From: Siphonodentalium dalli | Lineage: Eukaryota; Mollusca; Scaphopoda; Gadilida; Siphonodentaliidae | Direction: 5' to 3' | Length of the DNA: 64,000 nucleotides | Assembly: GCA_032622095.1 (NCBI GenBank) | Contig: CP136066.1 | Span: 194,358,816 to 194,422,815 of the forward strand | Part shown: piece after piece, positions 1-10,320 of the stretch | Layout: each line of letters starts with the position of its first letter | Position numbering within the stretch: position 1 is the stretch's first letter | Program-made: the position numbers and the translations under genes | The notes under the pieces: generated by a model | Database searches by the model: none | What the model was told of the DNA's origin: nothing | What the model saw: only the letters and a program-made list of their open reading frames with translations

Positions 1-318
1 CATATACCCTGTGCCAATGCATTCTCTTATATATGCGAGTCGACCATAGGTCGCCTCGCATATATAAGAGAATGCATTGGCCTAACAATTTTTAATCATT
101 TGTTATTATTTTTTTTTACAATTTTGATAATTTTTTCTTGTATTCTTTAACAGACTTATTTTGTAGGTTTAGTGCCAGGGAATCTTACATTTTTCATGGG
201 CATCAAAATTATTACTATGAATACTTGGTGATAGTTTTAAGTTATAACATCCCCCTAAGGTTTTATCCAGTTTGTTTTTAAATTCACTATAGCATGCTTA
301 AGCATACCCAAAAATTGC
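1..318. mobile_element. Truncated piggyBac-type MITE containing a hairpin module
   Basis: The sequence matches the interior of the complete element at 5151-5628 from that element's base 5186 onward, so the left end lies outside the window. It carries a near-perfect hairpin at about 8-82 (arms begin GCCAATGCATTCTC) followed by the same T-rich tail. Similarity ends near 318. Non-coding. Confidence 0.75.
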
Positions 319-927
319 AGGTCATTAACACCAATCAGAACTCACTTTGAGATGAAACTGTCCAATTTAAATGATTAACATAGCACAGTGTAACACAACT
401 TGGGGAAGACTCCTTCCAAGAAATTAAAAAGTCAACGAGACAAACTCAGTATGTCAATATTAATTGTATGTTTACAGAGACTTTGGATTTGTATGTACAT
501 TCATATCTTTGATTTTAGAAGTTGAGAAAATTAGGTGGGCTTTTAAACAATGATAATGAATTAAAACCCGCCCATGCACGGTCACCACATCATTCATATA
601 CTTGCTCAATTTGTAAAGAGATCACTGGAAGACTGTCAACCTTGACTAAGTTACCCCTTCATGAAACACAAATGTAAACTTGAGATAAATTAATTATGAC
701 TGAGATTGGGACTCTTATCTTAAAGACATATTATGGACTTGTTTGGGTGCATGGAACTGATAAGTTAGTATTCAGACGATATGCCAACCTGGGGGATAGA
801 GCATTCTACTAACATCGCCAAAAATTTAAAAGAAATCGACCATACCACTCCATAGAAAACATCATCTGAACTACACTCAATTGTAAATATTTACGTCTCG
901 AGTCGGAACACAACTATAGGCAATATA
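319..927. other. Intronic or intergenic DNA, nothing recognised
   Basis: AT-rich sequence with no convincing exon, RNA gene or repeat on either strand. It is probably intron or flank of the PTK7-like gene on the minus strand. Confidence 0.5.
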
Positions 928-1181
928 CAAACCTTGAAATAGTGTGTCTGTCATTTGCAGAATGAGGTCCCCAGAGGGTGAATTTAGTGACGCTACCCCG
1001 CATAGCGGGCTAGCATCACCAAATTCACCCTCTGGGGACCTCATTCTGCTCACACCTCAGCAGAATGAGGTTCCCAGAGGGTGAATTTGGTGATGCTAGC
1101 CTGCTATGCGGGGTAGCATCACTAATTTCACCCTCTGGGGACCTCATTCTGCAAATGACAGACACACTATTTCAAGGCTTG
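928..1181. mobile_element. hAT-type foldback MITE, short form
   Basis: The ends are inverted repeats of about 30 bp (left CAAACCTTGAAATAG, right CTATTTCAAGGCTTG). Inside are two hairpins in tandem, each built on arms beginning GCAGAATGAGG. The flanks gcaatata and acaatata match at 7 of 8 bases, consistent with an 8-bp target duplication as in hAT elements. No ORF, so it would depend on a transposase encoded elsewhere. Confidence 0.75.
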
Positions 1182-1854
1182 ACAATATACAAATGAAAAT
1201 GATTTTGACATCGCGAGTCACTGCATTTAATTAATATAACAGAATGACAGTGTCTGTTTTCAATTTGGATATAATATTTGTTAAAATAACCAGTTTAAGC
1301 AAGATTATTCTCCTTTTCTATATTTCCACTCCACCAGAGTGTTTTACATCACTTTAATAGAAACAAAATTTATATTATTTTTAAATTTCAAATATAGCGA
1401 AAGTTTCTCAAACATCTTGAACACCAAACATAAAAATGTTCTCAGAATAGTCAAAGCAACAAAGATATCAACGGTATTTATACACTTAGTATCATAATTT
1501 GGTTTTAGGTATGAGAAAATATTCAACTTACAACTGAATCTTGAGTAGTCCTCATTGTCAGTATGGATGGCCCAAACCTTCTTATTCCAATTTGGCTGGA
1601 AGCTGTAATCTGTCACTGTTGTTCATGTCTTGAATCATCTGACCAGCCGAAAATGTTTCCAGTAGTACAAAAAGATGGTAATTCAGAGTACCGTTATATA
1701 GTACACATAGTTCGATGACAAACATGTCTCAAAGTATCTGAAATGTTTTGCTAGAATTCGTAAGCTTGACATGAATAAAAATCCCCCCAAAAATGTCAAG
1801 GAACTGAAAAACATTTTATGACCAAAAATCTAATTGAGTTATTATCAAACTTAC
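1182..1854. other. Probable intron downstream of the last recognised Ig exon
   Basis: No repeat family recognised. A minus-strand open stretch near 1535-1600 has a possible donor, but its acceptor is weak and its peptide does not resemble the juxtamembrane region of PTK7, so it is not called as an exon. Confidence 0.4.
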
Positions 1855-1975
1855 TTGCTACATGCATGAACATATCCGATCTCGTCTCTCCGGCGGTATT
1901 ATTAGCTGTACAGGTGTACTTCCCTCGATCAGCTATGTACACCTTTGATACTGACAATGTGCCATTTGGTAACAC
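1855..1975 (-). CDS. PTK7: PTK7-like gene, exon for second half of the last Ig domain
   Basis: The minus strand reads a CTTTCCAG acceptor, 121 coding bases and a GTAAG donor. The exon enters in phase 0 and leaves in phase 1. The 40 complete codons contain LPNGTLSVSKV, then ADRGKYTCTA, the classic F and G strand region of an I-set Ig domain with its second disulfide cysteine. It joins in frame to the exon at 4325-4476 (ending DLDRFK), giving a junction that matches the PTK7 layout of a short linker and then an xNGSL-type strand. PTK7 is a membrane pseudokinase receptor in Wnt and planar cell polarity signalling. The transmembrane and kinase-like exons would lie to the left of the window. The alternative is another I-set Ig receptor. 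Confidence 0.72.
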
Positions 1976-3229
1976 CTGGAAAGCAGTAGAAATTATTGTG
2001 ATGTGTTAAAGATGAGTATTTCTTCCCTGAAATTTTTGTATATAGATTTGGGTATAAAATAATACTTTTTATTATATGCTTGACTATAAAATCGCAGGAA
2101 ATTACCGAAACGTAAATCTTTGTATGTATCTCTTAGAAGCCACAGTGAAATACGATTTTGTTATTTCACTGTAGGTTTTGTTACATTTCACTGTAGCCTG
2201 CCGGTGGTTTGCGAGTTTGAAGACAAATTCTATTAGCACTTTATAGTAAATTATCTGAAAACTTATCGGTTATAACCCATAAGCTTATTTGAAACAAGAA
2301 TTATTTCTTATAATTGAAATCCACCATTTCACAGGGGAACCACCATAAGTAGAAGGAAAAGTAAAACAAGCGAAAAACTTACCAAAGAAAATCACAGATA
2401 CATGTTTAGTATAAAGTATTCTTCAAATTGCTGAATTATTAAAAGTAAAACTGCTGCATAGCTTAGCAACTTTGCACAAGGGAACATTTTCATTGGACGA
2501 TCCGGTAGTTCCAAATGTTTGTCTATACACAAATGGTTCTGTAATGCTTTTGATGTTTGTTTACATAACAAACCATACACACATGACAATAACATGCAAT
2601 GTACGCGATATTTATGATACGAATAAGAACAATATCTCTCTATTTTATAATATTCTTTCTTCCAATGGCGGTTTTAGCAGATGCTATACCCACCATGAAA
2701 GCCGACCATATCTTTAAACATGTTATTGAGGTTTTGTATATACTTTAATGATGCAGGGTGTATTAAAATAATATTCAAATATTTTAATTTTTATTAATTC
2801 AGGTGATATAAATATTTGAGCTAATTAATACTTCAAATAAGGCTTATAATATCGTTAGAGATTGCTGCTTGAAAACAATCAGCTTGACCTGGCTTGACAG
2901 GAGATTTAATTTAAAATTGATTGTTCTTTTTTCATCCAGAGTAATTTCGCTCCCAACTGTATGCAGTGGTTCAGATATCTGTGTCAAATTAAGTGAATTA
3001 GAACCCTTTGATGCTTTGTGCCACTTTCTGCCCCTGGTTAGCCAGCGAATGTGACTATGAATAAATTAACTAAATTAAAATGCCAATATAAAGGTGTCAG
3101 TGAATGATATATTAAATTTAAAGGAAATTTATTTAAGTAGGTAGAATATTAGGGATGTTAATTATAGGGCAAAAGCAGGTGTGTTTATTAAGTGTGAGCA
3201 ATTAGTTTATTTCTTCTTAGAAGCCTGGA
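1976..3229. other. Intron between the two halves of the last Ig domain
   Basis: No coding signal was recognised. A small inverted repeat at 2141-2196 (ACAGTGAAAT against ATTTCACTGT) may be a decayed miniature Tc1-like element. The remaining sequence is AT-rich and unassigned. Confidence 0.45.
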
Positions 3230-3485
3230 TATAGTGTGTCTGACATTGAGGTTCCCAGAGGGAACATTTAGTGATGCTATCCCACACATTGGGCTAGAAT
3301 CACCAAATTCTCCCTTCTGCTTAAGCCTCATCTTCTGTGAAGTATCTATAGCCTCAAATTAACATTGTTTTTAGTTACTTTTTCCCTTCTATATCTCATA
3401 ATTTGAGGAAGATAATTTGCATAAACGAGGTGACTAATGGGTGAACATCACCAACTTCAACTGCGGAAATTCAACCTTATCCTAA
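3230..3485. mobile_element. Decayed copy of the hAT-type foldback family
   Basis: Carries recognisable but diverged pieces of the element seen complete at 12197-12627: TAGTGTGTCTGACATT, the GAGGTTCCCAGAGGG arm, a TAGTGATGCTA core, and a tail about a region "ctaatgggtgaacatcacc". Ends and target duplication are not clear. Confidence 0.6.
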
Positions 3486-3514
3486 GTCAGACAGCAAGTT
3501 GGTATGTGAATATA

Positions 3515-4076
3515 TAATATGTGACCCGCCATATCAAATCCAGTCGTAAGTTGGGATTTATTTTACCCTGTGCCAATGCATTCTCTTATATATGCGAGTC
3601 GACCATAGGTCGCCTCGCATATATAAGAGAATTCATTGGCCTAACAATTGTTTATCATTTTTTTTTACAATTTTTAGGACATAAAATAAAAAACATCCAT
3701 TACCCTGCAGGGAGCCCAGCACATATATAGAAGCATATAGAAGAGTGTCATATGCTCGTGTTTGTCTGGGGCTCTGTATGGGTGAAATTATAAAATTGTT
3801 AAAGAATACAAGAAAAAATTATTAAAATTGTAAAAAATTGTTAGGCCAATGCATTCTCTTATATATGCAAGGCGACCTATGGTCGACTTGCATATATAAG
3901 AGAATGCATTGGCACAGGGTAAAAAAATCCCGACTTATGACTGGGTTTGATATGGCGCCAATGGCGGGTCTATTAACCCATAGAGAGCCCCACACAGCCT
4001 GGAGCAGACCACACTCTGTAGTGCATGCTTCCATCTGTGTAAGGCTCCCTGTGGGTTATATGGCGGGTCACATATT
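3515..4076. mobile_element. MITE with 20-bp perfect terminal inverted repeats and two nested hairpins
   Basis: The left terminus TAATATGTGACCCGCCATAT is exactly complementary to the right terminus. The flanking TA on each side is compatible with a TA target duplication. The interior is palindromic at two levels: hairpins at about 3567-3640 and 3842-3916 are inverted copies of each other and carry the GCCAATGCATTCTC module, and the module edges read CCCTGTGCC and GGCACAGGG. No coding capacity. Confidence 0.8.
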
Positions 4077-4324
4077 AATCCTTTCTTTACTAACTACTCA
4101 TTGAGGAGAAGTTCCGTTTGGAAATGTTCACATACTAGGTTAATAAAACAGCCTATGGCCGTTTTTTTAACTTATTGTCTGAACAATAGGAATTCTTCTG
4201 CACTTGGAATATCTGTTGTCTGCTTAAATTTCATGAATACCCCTCCAAATGAATAATAGACTATTCCATTATACAATTTTGTAACTGATGGGAGAATACA
4301 TTTTGTAAAGAAAGTGTAAAATAC

Positions 4325-4476
4325 CTTGAATCTGTCGAGATCCCATCGTTCAGACTGAGACGCCCTCTCCCATGATATCTGTGGTTTTGGGAATCCTTCT
4401 GATACACAGTGTAACATAACTGCTTGCCCTTCATACACCGTTAAGTTCTGTGGATGCAGACTAATCTTAGGGCTCA
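4325..4476 (-). CDS. PTK7: PTK7-like gene, exon for first half of the last Ig domain
   Basis: The minus strand has a TTTTCAG acceptor, 152 coding bases and a GTATTT donor. It enters in phase 1 (TG completes a codon begun in the previous exon) and leaves in phase 0. The peptide has SPKISLHPQNLTVYEGQAV, then LHCVSEGFPKPQISWER: the first Ig cysteine, a G-x-P-x-P turn and the core tryptophan, typical of I-set domains. Joined to the exon at 1855-1975 it makes one complete Ig domain, and joined upstream to 9551-9823 the split codon reads GTG (Val). An intron within the last Ig domain and phase 1 at domain borders fit Ig receptor genes. Assignment to PTK7 rests mainly on the neighbouring exon. Confidence 0.75.
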
Positions 4477-4553
4477 CTGAAAACACAAAATAAAAATAAT
4501 ATTAATGGATGCTTAACCCTTCCATGACTGGAGCTTCCTGAAATTTTATGAAA

Positions 4554-4716
4554 ACCCTGTGCCATAGCATTCTCTTGTATATGCCTTGCATATATAAGAG
4601 AATGCATTGGCCTAACAATATTTACCTTGACCTTGCAAGCCAGTACATTCTCTTATATATGCGAGGCTCCTAATGAAAGGCTCGCTTATATAAGAGAATG
4701 CACTGGCACAGGGATC
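4554..4716. mobile_element. Stand-alone double-hairpin module (CCCTGTGCC ends)
   Basis: Two hairpins in inverted orientation separated by about 20 bp, with outer ends CCCTGTGCC and GGCACAGGG. This is the same module found inside the MITEs at 3515, 12761 and 13371, and singly at 5151, but here without those hosts' terminal repeats. The left hairpin is slightly decayed. Confidence 0.65.
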
Positions 4717-4740
4717 TTTATTTCTGCACCAGCACAGCAC

Positions 4741-5003
4741 CCTCGATGGAACGCAAAGAAATCAACAAAGTTTTTAAGTATGAATGTATGTTCAGCTAAT
4801 AAGTTTCAGTTTTTAACAACACATCTATCGGGGTCATGGTTGTTGAGTTTGTTGCATTCCATAGAGAATAGACGCTAGTTGGTCTGATATTTTTATGCAT
4901 GGAAACTTGCATCCCAGACAAAATGTCAGCCTAACTTGATGGAGCGCAAAGAAATCAACATACAGTTTTTAAGTATGAATGTTCAGCTAATAAGTTTCAT
5001 GTC
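4741..5003. repeat. Two direct repeats of about 65 bp
   Basis: A segment containing CGCAAAGAAATCAAC and AGTATGAATG, then TTCAGCTAATAAGTTTCA, occurs at about 4741-4810 and again at about 4937-5000, separated by about 130 bp. Function unknown; likely a remnant of a dispersed repeat. Confidence 0.6.
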
Positions 5004-5150
5004 ACTTGTTGAACTGAAAATCACAAAAAATGAATCTTAGATTGTATGTCTACCTGTTTTCTGTATACAGTATCTGAACATCCATTCAAATGAAGAATAG
5101 ACCATTCCAATGTAAACTTTCATGACTGAATGGAAGCATCGTTTCATTAA

Positions 5151-5628
5151 CCCTTTCAGTGCCAGGTCCGATTTTTGTATCAACCCATATACCCTGTGCC
5201 AATGCATTCTCTTATATATGCGAGTCGACCATAGGTCGCCTCGCATATATAAGAGAATGCATTGGCCTAACAATTGTTCATCATTTGTTATTATTTTTTA
5301 CAATTTTTTACAAATTTAATAATTTTTTCTTATATTCTTTAACAGACTTATTTTGTAGGTTTAGTGCCAGGGAATCTTACGTTTTTCATGGGCATCAAAA
5401 TTATTACTATCAATACTTGGTGATAGTTTTGAGTTATAACATGCCCCTAAGGTTTTATCAAGTTTGTTTTTAAATTCGCTATAGCATGCTTAAGCATACC
5501 CAAAAAAAAATTAACCAAAAACAAATTCAACCCAAAAAAATCTAAAAAAAATTATTTAATTTTTTTTAGGGACGATTTTACAGACCGTAAATTAGGGCCG
5601 ATGAGATCGGCCCCTGGCACTGAAAGAG
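5151..5628. mobile_element. Complete piggyBac-type MITE with nested hairpin
   Basis: Flanked by TTAA at 5147-5150 and 5629-5632, the target duplication of piggyBac elements. The termini are CCCTTTCAGTGCCAGG and, on the right in reverse complement, CTCTTTCAGTGCCAGG. The CCCTTT start is typical of piggyBac-family ends. A hairpin module with CCCTGTGCC border lies at about 5191-5267. Non-coding at 478 bp. The same element, cut by the window edge, occupies 1-318. Confidence 0.8.
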
Positions 5629-5978
5629 TTAAATGAAGGGTTAATATAATATAGAGATTGATGGACATGATAATACTGTACGATTTGTTCTGGTGATACT
5701 TGAGCAATAGGTTTTGAATTGTTAATCCATAGATATAAGAATCTATGCTTACTTAGCTGAAAAGCCTGGACAATCAAGAATCAATAAGTAAGTAGGCTCT
5801 GATGAATTCATCAATTCGATCTCTGATGAATTCGTCAATTGGATAGAAATGAATCACTGGTGAGTTTGCCCAGCAAGATTATTACTGTATACACCGGTCA
5901 GCAGTCCCATCATCGAGGAAAAGACCAGTCTAAGTTTATGCTCCCCAAAAAAAAAAAACCCCTGTAACTATGTCCCCC
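5629..5978. other. Intronic DNA, nothing recognised
   Basis: No exon or named repeat. A short duplication around "gatgaattc" is visible near 5801-5840. Confidence 0.4.
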
Positions 5979-6790
5979 CATAAGGCCAAAACAAAAAACT
6001 TTTCTGTGTCCGATAAACAATTTCCAGAAAGGCAGGCAGGTATTTTTTTTTTGCCAATTTTTTGTTTAAAACCTTTCAGCCATAAGTAATATAATAATAG
6101 TTGAGTCATGGTGCCATGGAATATGGTAGATCTATGTGTACTGAAAATAAGCCAAGCATGAAGCATTCAATAAAAGCATGTTGTCCCTTGAATTCATTCA
6201 TCCCAAGTAAGATCTCAACCAACATTGAGCATAATAACCCACTTATTTTTACTTTTGGGATTGGGAAAATGATAAATATTCACATTGACACTCTAACAGG
6301 TAACTATATAAACTAGCTTTCTGGAGAAAATAAAAAAAAAATTGAGGCAGGCAAGAAAATCTCGGCCAGGCATGGTATTGGAAACAAAGAGGTTTTTTTT
6401 GGCCTAAGGCCAAAACAAAAAACTTCCCTGTTTCCGATAACAATGGGATAAATTTTTTTTACATTTTATACCTTTCAGCCGTAAGTGATATAATAGTGTA
6501 GTTGAAGCCCCGTGGAATATGGTAGATCAATGTGCATTGAAAACGAGCCAAGCATTGGGTAAAAACATGCTGTCCCTTGAATTCATTCACTCTGCAGTAT
6601 GATCTCTACCAATAACTGACTTATTTTTGCTTTCAGGATTGGGGAAAAAACAATAAATATTCACATTGACACTCTAACAGGTAACTTTTGACTAGCCTTC
6701 TGGAGAAAATTGAAAAAAAAAATTGAGGCAGGCAAGAAAATCTCAGCCAGGCATGGTATTGGAAACAAAGTGGGTTTTTTTTGGCTTATA
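5979..6790. repeat. Tandem duplication, about 1.9 units of roughly 427 bp
   Basis: The string AGGCCAAAACAAAAAACTT begins one unit near 5981 and another near 6409. The shared content includes CCTTTCAGCC, a "gaatatggtagatc" segment, TCCCTTGAATTCATTCA, "atattcacattgacactc" and TTGAGGCAGGCAAGAAAAT in the same order. Units are diverged by substitutions and small indels, so the duplication is not recent. Confidence 0.75.
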
Positions 6791-7208
6791 AATGCATATA
6801 CATTATGCAGAGATGCATGTTGCTTAAACTGAGTGTGCAGCCTAATGTGAAATTATGCATTTATGAGATTCTCATCCAAAATGACACAGAGAACATATTG
6901 GAGACTCTATACGATAACAGTAAATTATGACGTTGTTGATCTTGATGGAGTAATACATGAAAAGTCCATTGGGAACTGTGTATTGTATGATGTATGAGAA
7001 ATAATGTCAGGAAGTAATACCGAGGTCATAATACGGTGTCGGTTGTTACGATCTGAATCTGATATGAATCACAATTTGCATGAATATGTTAGTTATAGTC
7101 AAATGTTTCCAGCTTGAATGAGCATATAACAAGCAGGGGCGCCAGAACTGAGGGGGGATACAAGCTTCATAGCTTCCTCCCTTACCCTTGACTGATGCCT
7201 GATGAAAA
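6791..7208. other. Intronic DNA, nothing recognised
   Basis: No exon, RNA gene or repeat identified. Confidence 0.4.
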
Positions 7209-7493
7209 TTAATCTTTATAGGCAAATAATTTTTGAACATATACACTGAACATAACAATTATAATATATATACATTTAGCTGTATACATAATAGATTCAA
7301 TTGATTTTTCCTCCATGCTATTAAATATAGATTCATAATTTTCCCTCAAGCTATTGTATATTGGACATTCTTGAATAAAATGTTCTTCATTTTCAACTTT
7401 TTTTTCGCAATATGGACAATAATGTTCATCATAATGTTTTATTGGCTTATAATATCTTCCAACCTCGCTCATAAGCGGATGTGTAGTGTTCAC
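7209..7493 (-). pseudogene. LINE remnant: C-terminal zinc-knuckle segment of a non-LTR retrotransposon
   Basis: A 94-codon open stretch on the minus strand encodes YCPYCEKKVENEEHFIQECP, a C-x2-C...H-x4-C knuckle followed by IYNSLRENYE. This arrangement is characteristic of the extreme C terminus of LINE ORF2 proteins, after the reverse transcriptase. The same motif in diverged form (CKQC, then HFVMEC) ends the LINEs in the array at 29116 and 38668, so they are related. No reverse transcriptase is present upstream, so this is a 5'-truncated copy inside an intron of the PTK7-like gene. Confidence 0.75.
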
Positions 7494-7575
7494 TTATACA
7501 GATTTTAGTCAATTTAGTACCCCTCGCATGCTAGTGTGCACTTATACAGATTTTAGTCAATTTAGTACCCCTCAT
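7491..7575. repeat. Direct repeat, 35 bp twice, period about 47 bp
   Basis: A block starting CACTTATACAGATTTTAG and ending TTTAGTACCCCTC occurs twice, near 7491 and 7538, at the edge of the LINE remnant. It could be a 3' tail repeat or a local duplication. Confidence 0.7.
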
Positions 7576-8168
7576 TGTACCCCCTTTCCATTCAGCCCTT
7601 CGGTATTTCCATCATCCCTAGGAACAATGAGACAACTGGACATGGATAGTTGAAGGATGGGTTTGATGAACATAGACTATAGCAGTATGCTATTATGTCT
7701 AAATATAAATAGCTGAGCCCATTATAAGATAGCCTACAGGAAAATAACAGACCTTCAGTGACAATGAGCGATGAGTTTATCCTGGAAGACCAGGAACGCA
7801 AAATTAATTTGATGAGCACAAGTCACGTAACTTTGAGAAAATTTGACATGGTAAGGTGGTCAGAATCTAAAGGTATCTTAGATAAGCAATAAACTATATT
7901 CATAACTACTATCAGATAACTACTAATGGTTTGTTGACAGGGAATCTTATTATATTCCGCTATCAGTGTACGGCCTCAATATCAGAGATATGATCTAACA
8001 TTGTAGTAAATCTAGAAGAGGGTAATTTCATGCCATATTAGTATTGTTCCAATTTTCTGATACCATGAAATCGTACTCAACATACATTGAGATCAATGGT
8101 AGATTTGAGTATGAAACAAGGTGGTACTCCATTCACACACTAAATAATTGGACTTGTACATGAGCAAC
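7576..8168. other. Intronic DNA, nothing recognised
   Basis: No exon or repeat family identified. Confidence 0.4.
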
Positions 8169-8422
8169 CAAGCCTTGAAATAGGGTGTCTGTCATTTGCA
8201 GAATGAGGTCACCAGAGGGTGAATTTAGTGATGCTAGCCCACATAGCGGGCTAGCATCACCAAATTCACCCTCTGGGGACCTCATTCTGCTGAGATGTAA
8301 GCAGAATGAGGTCCCCAGAGGGTGAATTTGGTGATGCTAGCCCGCTATGCGGGGTAGCATCACTAAATTCACCCTCTGGGGACCTCATTCTGCAAATGAC
8401 AGACACCCTATTTCAAGGCTTG
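8169..8422. mobile_element. hAT-type foldback MITE, short form
   Basis: Ends CAAGCCTTGAAATAGGG and its inverse, with two internal hairpins (arms GCAGAATGAGGTCCCCAG and GAGGTCACCAGAGGG variants) as in the copy at 928-1181. The flanking 8-bp sequences do not match here, so the target duplication is lost or was never formed. Confidence 0.75.
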
Positions 8423-8439
8423 AAACTGACTTCTAATCT

Positions 8440-9036
8440 TGCCTGAGAGTAAGGTGCCTGAAATTTGCAGAATGAGGATCCCACAGGGTGAATTTAGTGA
8501 TGCTACCCCGCAAAGCAGGCTAGCATCACTAAATTCACACTCTGAGGACCTCATTCTGCTTAGGCATCATCTTCTCTGGAAAGTATCTTTATCATCAAAT
8601 TAGTTTCTTTAAAACTTCTTTGCAAAGATTCTTTTTTTTTTAGTTTAGTTTCTCCTATAACCCCAAATTGGCATACGACACATTGCATAATCGAGGTTCC
8701 CCCAATGGGTGCACATCACAATATTCACCATTCGGGAAATTAAATCTGAGTCTACAGTAATGCTCTAATTGATCGACTCCTTAACCACAGCAGAATTATG
8801 GGTAACTTTTCAGGATTTAGACGGAAATATGGCTTGTTGCCATTCATTGGAAAGCTCTCGCCGAGAGCTTTCCGATGAATGGCAACAAGCCATATTTCCG
8901 ACTAAATCCTGAAAAGTTACCCATAATTCTGCTGTGGCTAAGGAGTCGATTAATTAGAGCATTACTGTAGGTGTCCCATAGCAGATGAGGCCATGATGAG
9001 GCCTTATTCTCAGGCCTGGTTCTAATATGAATAAAT
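8440..9036. mobile_element. Longer hAT-type foldback copy interrupted by a Tc1-type hairpin
   Basis: Outer parts match the long form seen at 17085-17520: a hairpin with TGCAGAATGAGG arms, a tail with CATCTTCTCTGGAA, then "aatgggtgcacatcacaatattc" type sequence and CCCATAGCAGATGAGGCC. The block "ctgagtct" to "ggtgtccc" is split by the element at 8755-8967. The 17 kb copy reads through the equivalent position, which supplies the empty site. Confidence 0.65.
8755..8967. mobile_element. Tc1/mariner-type hairpin MITE with TA target duplication
   Basis: A 213-bp almost perfect palindrome with ends CAGTAATGCTCTAATTGATC and its inverse, flanked by TA on both sides (8753-8754, 8968-8969). CAGT...ACTG ends with a TA target are usual for Tc1/mariner derivatives. 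It is inserted in the foldback element at 8440-9036. A second, left-truncated copy is at 14540-14732. Confidence 0.8.
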
Positions 9037-9550
9037 CTGAGCTCCAATGATCCTAGTCCAAGTTTCCGTCAAAGTAATTAAACCAGCAAGTGAAATCAGT
9101 TGGGGTAATACTGGTTTATGTCAAAGTACAGCTGAATTACTCTTCTATAGCAGACTTTATGCCCAAATCCGGGATTTTTTGTAAATTTTAATCAACTTTA
9201 TCATACAACAGATAAAACATAAAAACAGATAATACAAAAGCAAAATGAATCGTTTGTTGAACTTATTATCTGAACATTTCATAATGGAACAACTCATCGC
9301 TAATGTGATATTTTATACAACCTAAAGATTAAAACATGTACTACATGTAAACAGGCATAAACAACCATGGAAATGTGCTGTCGGCCTCCATAGGTCATGC
9401 CATTCATAAATAAAAAAGGACATATATTATGCCGATCTATTTAATGAAATTCCGTGTTATCACTGTCATACTTTCCCACAATCTAAAACTTCAAACACTA
9501 ATCTGATATTATATTGATTTTTTTTTTAAACTAAGGTTTTCTAAACTCAC
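9037..9550. other. Intron flank, nothing recognised
   Basis: AT-rich. A short segment with TTGTTGAACTTATTATCTGA near 9253 resembles the palindrome at 13310-13362; no other feature seen. Confidence 0.4.
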
Positions 9551-9823
9551 CTACAATCCTTATATGAATAGAAGCATTGATGAATTTTCCCTGAGTTGGA
9601 CTGTGTGCCACACATGTATACTTTCCACCATCCGACTGCCGCACGCCATTGAAGTACATGATGCCGTTATTGTCGATGATGTGCGGGTCGAGATTTAAGC
9701 CAGTGTCGCCCCTGATCCAGCGAATCACCACTCTCGACTCTCCCTCCGCGTGGCATTTCACTTTAGCATGGGAATGAAGCTCAATATCAATATCTTTAGG
9801 GACTGGGTAAAACTTTAGCTTTT
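9551..9823 (-). CDS. PTK7: PTK7-like gene, complete Ig-domain exon (penultimate Ig)
   Basis: The minus strand shows a TTTCTTTCCAG acceptor, 273 coding bases and a GTGAGT donor. Phase is 1 at both ends, so the exon is a whole Ig domain. It starts with EKLKFYPVPKD, closely matching the EKLKF-x-P-x-P opening of the corresponding vertebrate PTK7 Ig domain. It then has AKVKCHAEGE, VVIRWIRGDTG, DNNGIMYFNGVRQSDGGKYT and CVAHSP, placing both Ig cysteines, the core tryptophan and the D-x-G-x-Y-x-C signature. It splices in phase to 4325-4476. PTK7 acts at the plasma membrane as a Wnt/planar polarity co-receptor. Further upstream Ig exons were not found in the window. Confidence 0.8.
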
Positions 9824-9886
9824 CTGGAAAGAAAAAGAATAACATATTAGTTTTATTACATGATCCGACCCTTTTTCCATTCATTA

Positions 9887-10320
9887 AATCTGATTAAGCG
9901 CCCCTCAATTACTATTTATTTGGATTCGGGGGTAAAAATATTTGAGTCGAGGAACCCACCCATCACCATCAAAGCTCAGAGTTATTAGATATCAATTTTG
10001 AAATCTATTATTTTTCACCATCGAGAATTATTAGCGGCCAAGTAAACAGTTGATGCGCCGACCGTCTCGGACAGAATTGTGGATGAAAGTGGATAACTCT
10101 AAAATCAAGAGGCTTTCTGTTGACAATAAGGAAAAATTTCGCCGAACAACATGTTGATAATAACATGTTTCGGGCAATTTTATACTATGGTTGACAGTGG
10201 TTAGCATTATTTTTGGACAAATAATCGATTCTCATAACTGAAGCTGCATTTCTAAAAATGTTGTTGTTGTTGGAATCTGATTATATGGGGGACCATCGAA
10301 TCGGATTGAGTACCTTTAAA
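9887..10320. mobile_element. MITE family D, copy 1
   Basis: A 434-bp segment that is the reverse complement of 11651-12115 with moderate divergence. Shared landmarks include GCGCCCCTCAATTACTATTT against AGTAATTTAGGAGC, "gagtcgaggaac", "gtctcggacagaattgtgg" and the right terminus GGATTGAGTACCTTTAAA. The left terminus lacks the AAGGTACTC seen in copy 2. No ORF. Confidence 0.65.

Noticed and set aside
1344-1616. Candidate next exon of the PTK7-like gene on the minus strand
   Set aside because: A donor-like GTAAG is present, but acceptor and polypyrimidine tract are weak and the peptide does not look like an Ig, transmembrane or juxtamembrane segment.
3521-4104. Several 60-90 codon ORFs inside palindromic MITEs (also at 5037-5473 and 12668-12917)
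   Set aside because: The same peptide fragments (for example QCILLYM) recur on both strands because the DNA is palindromic. They are not genes.
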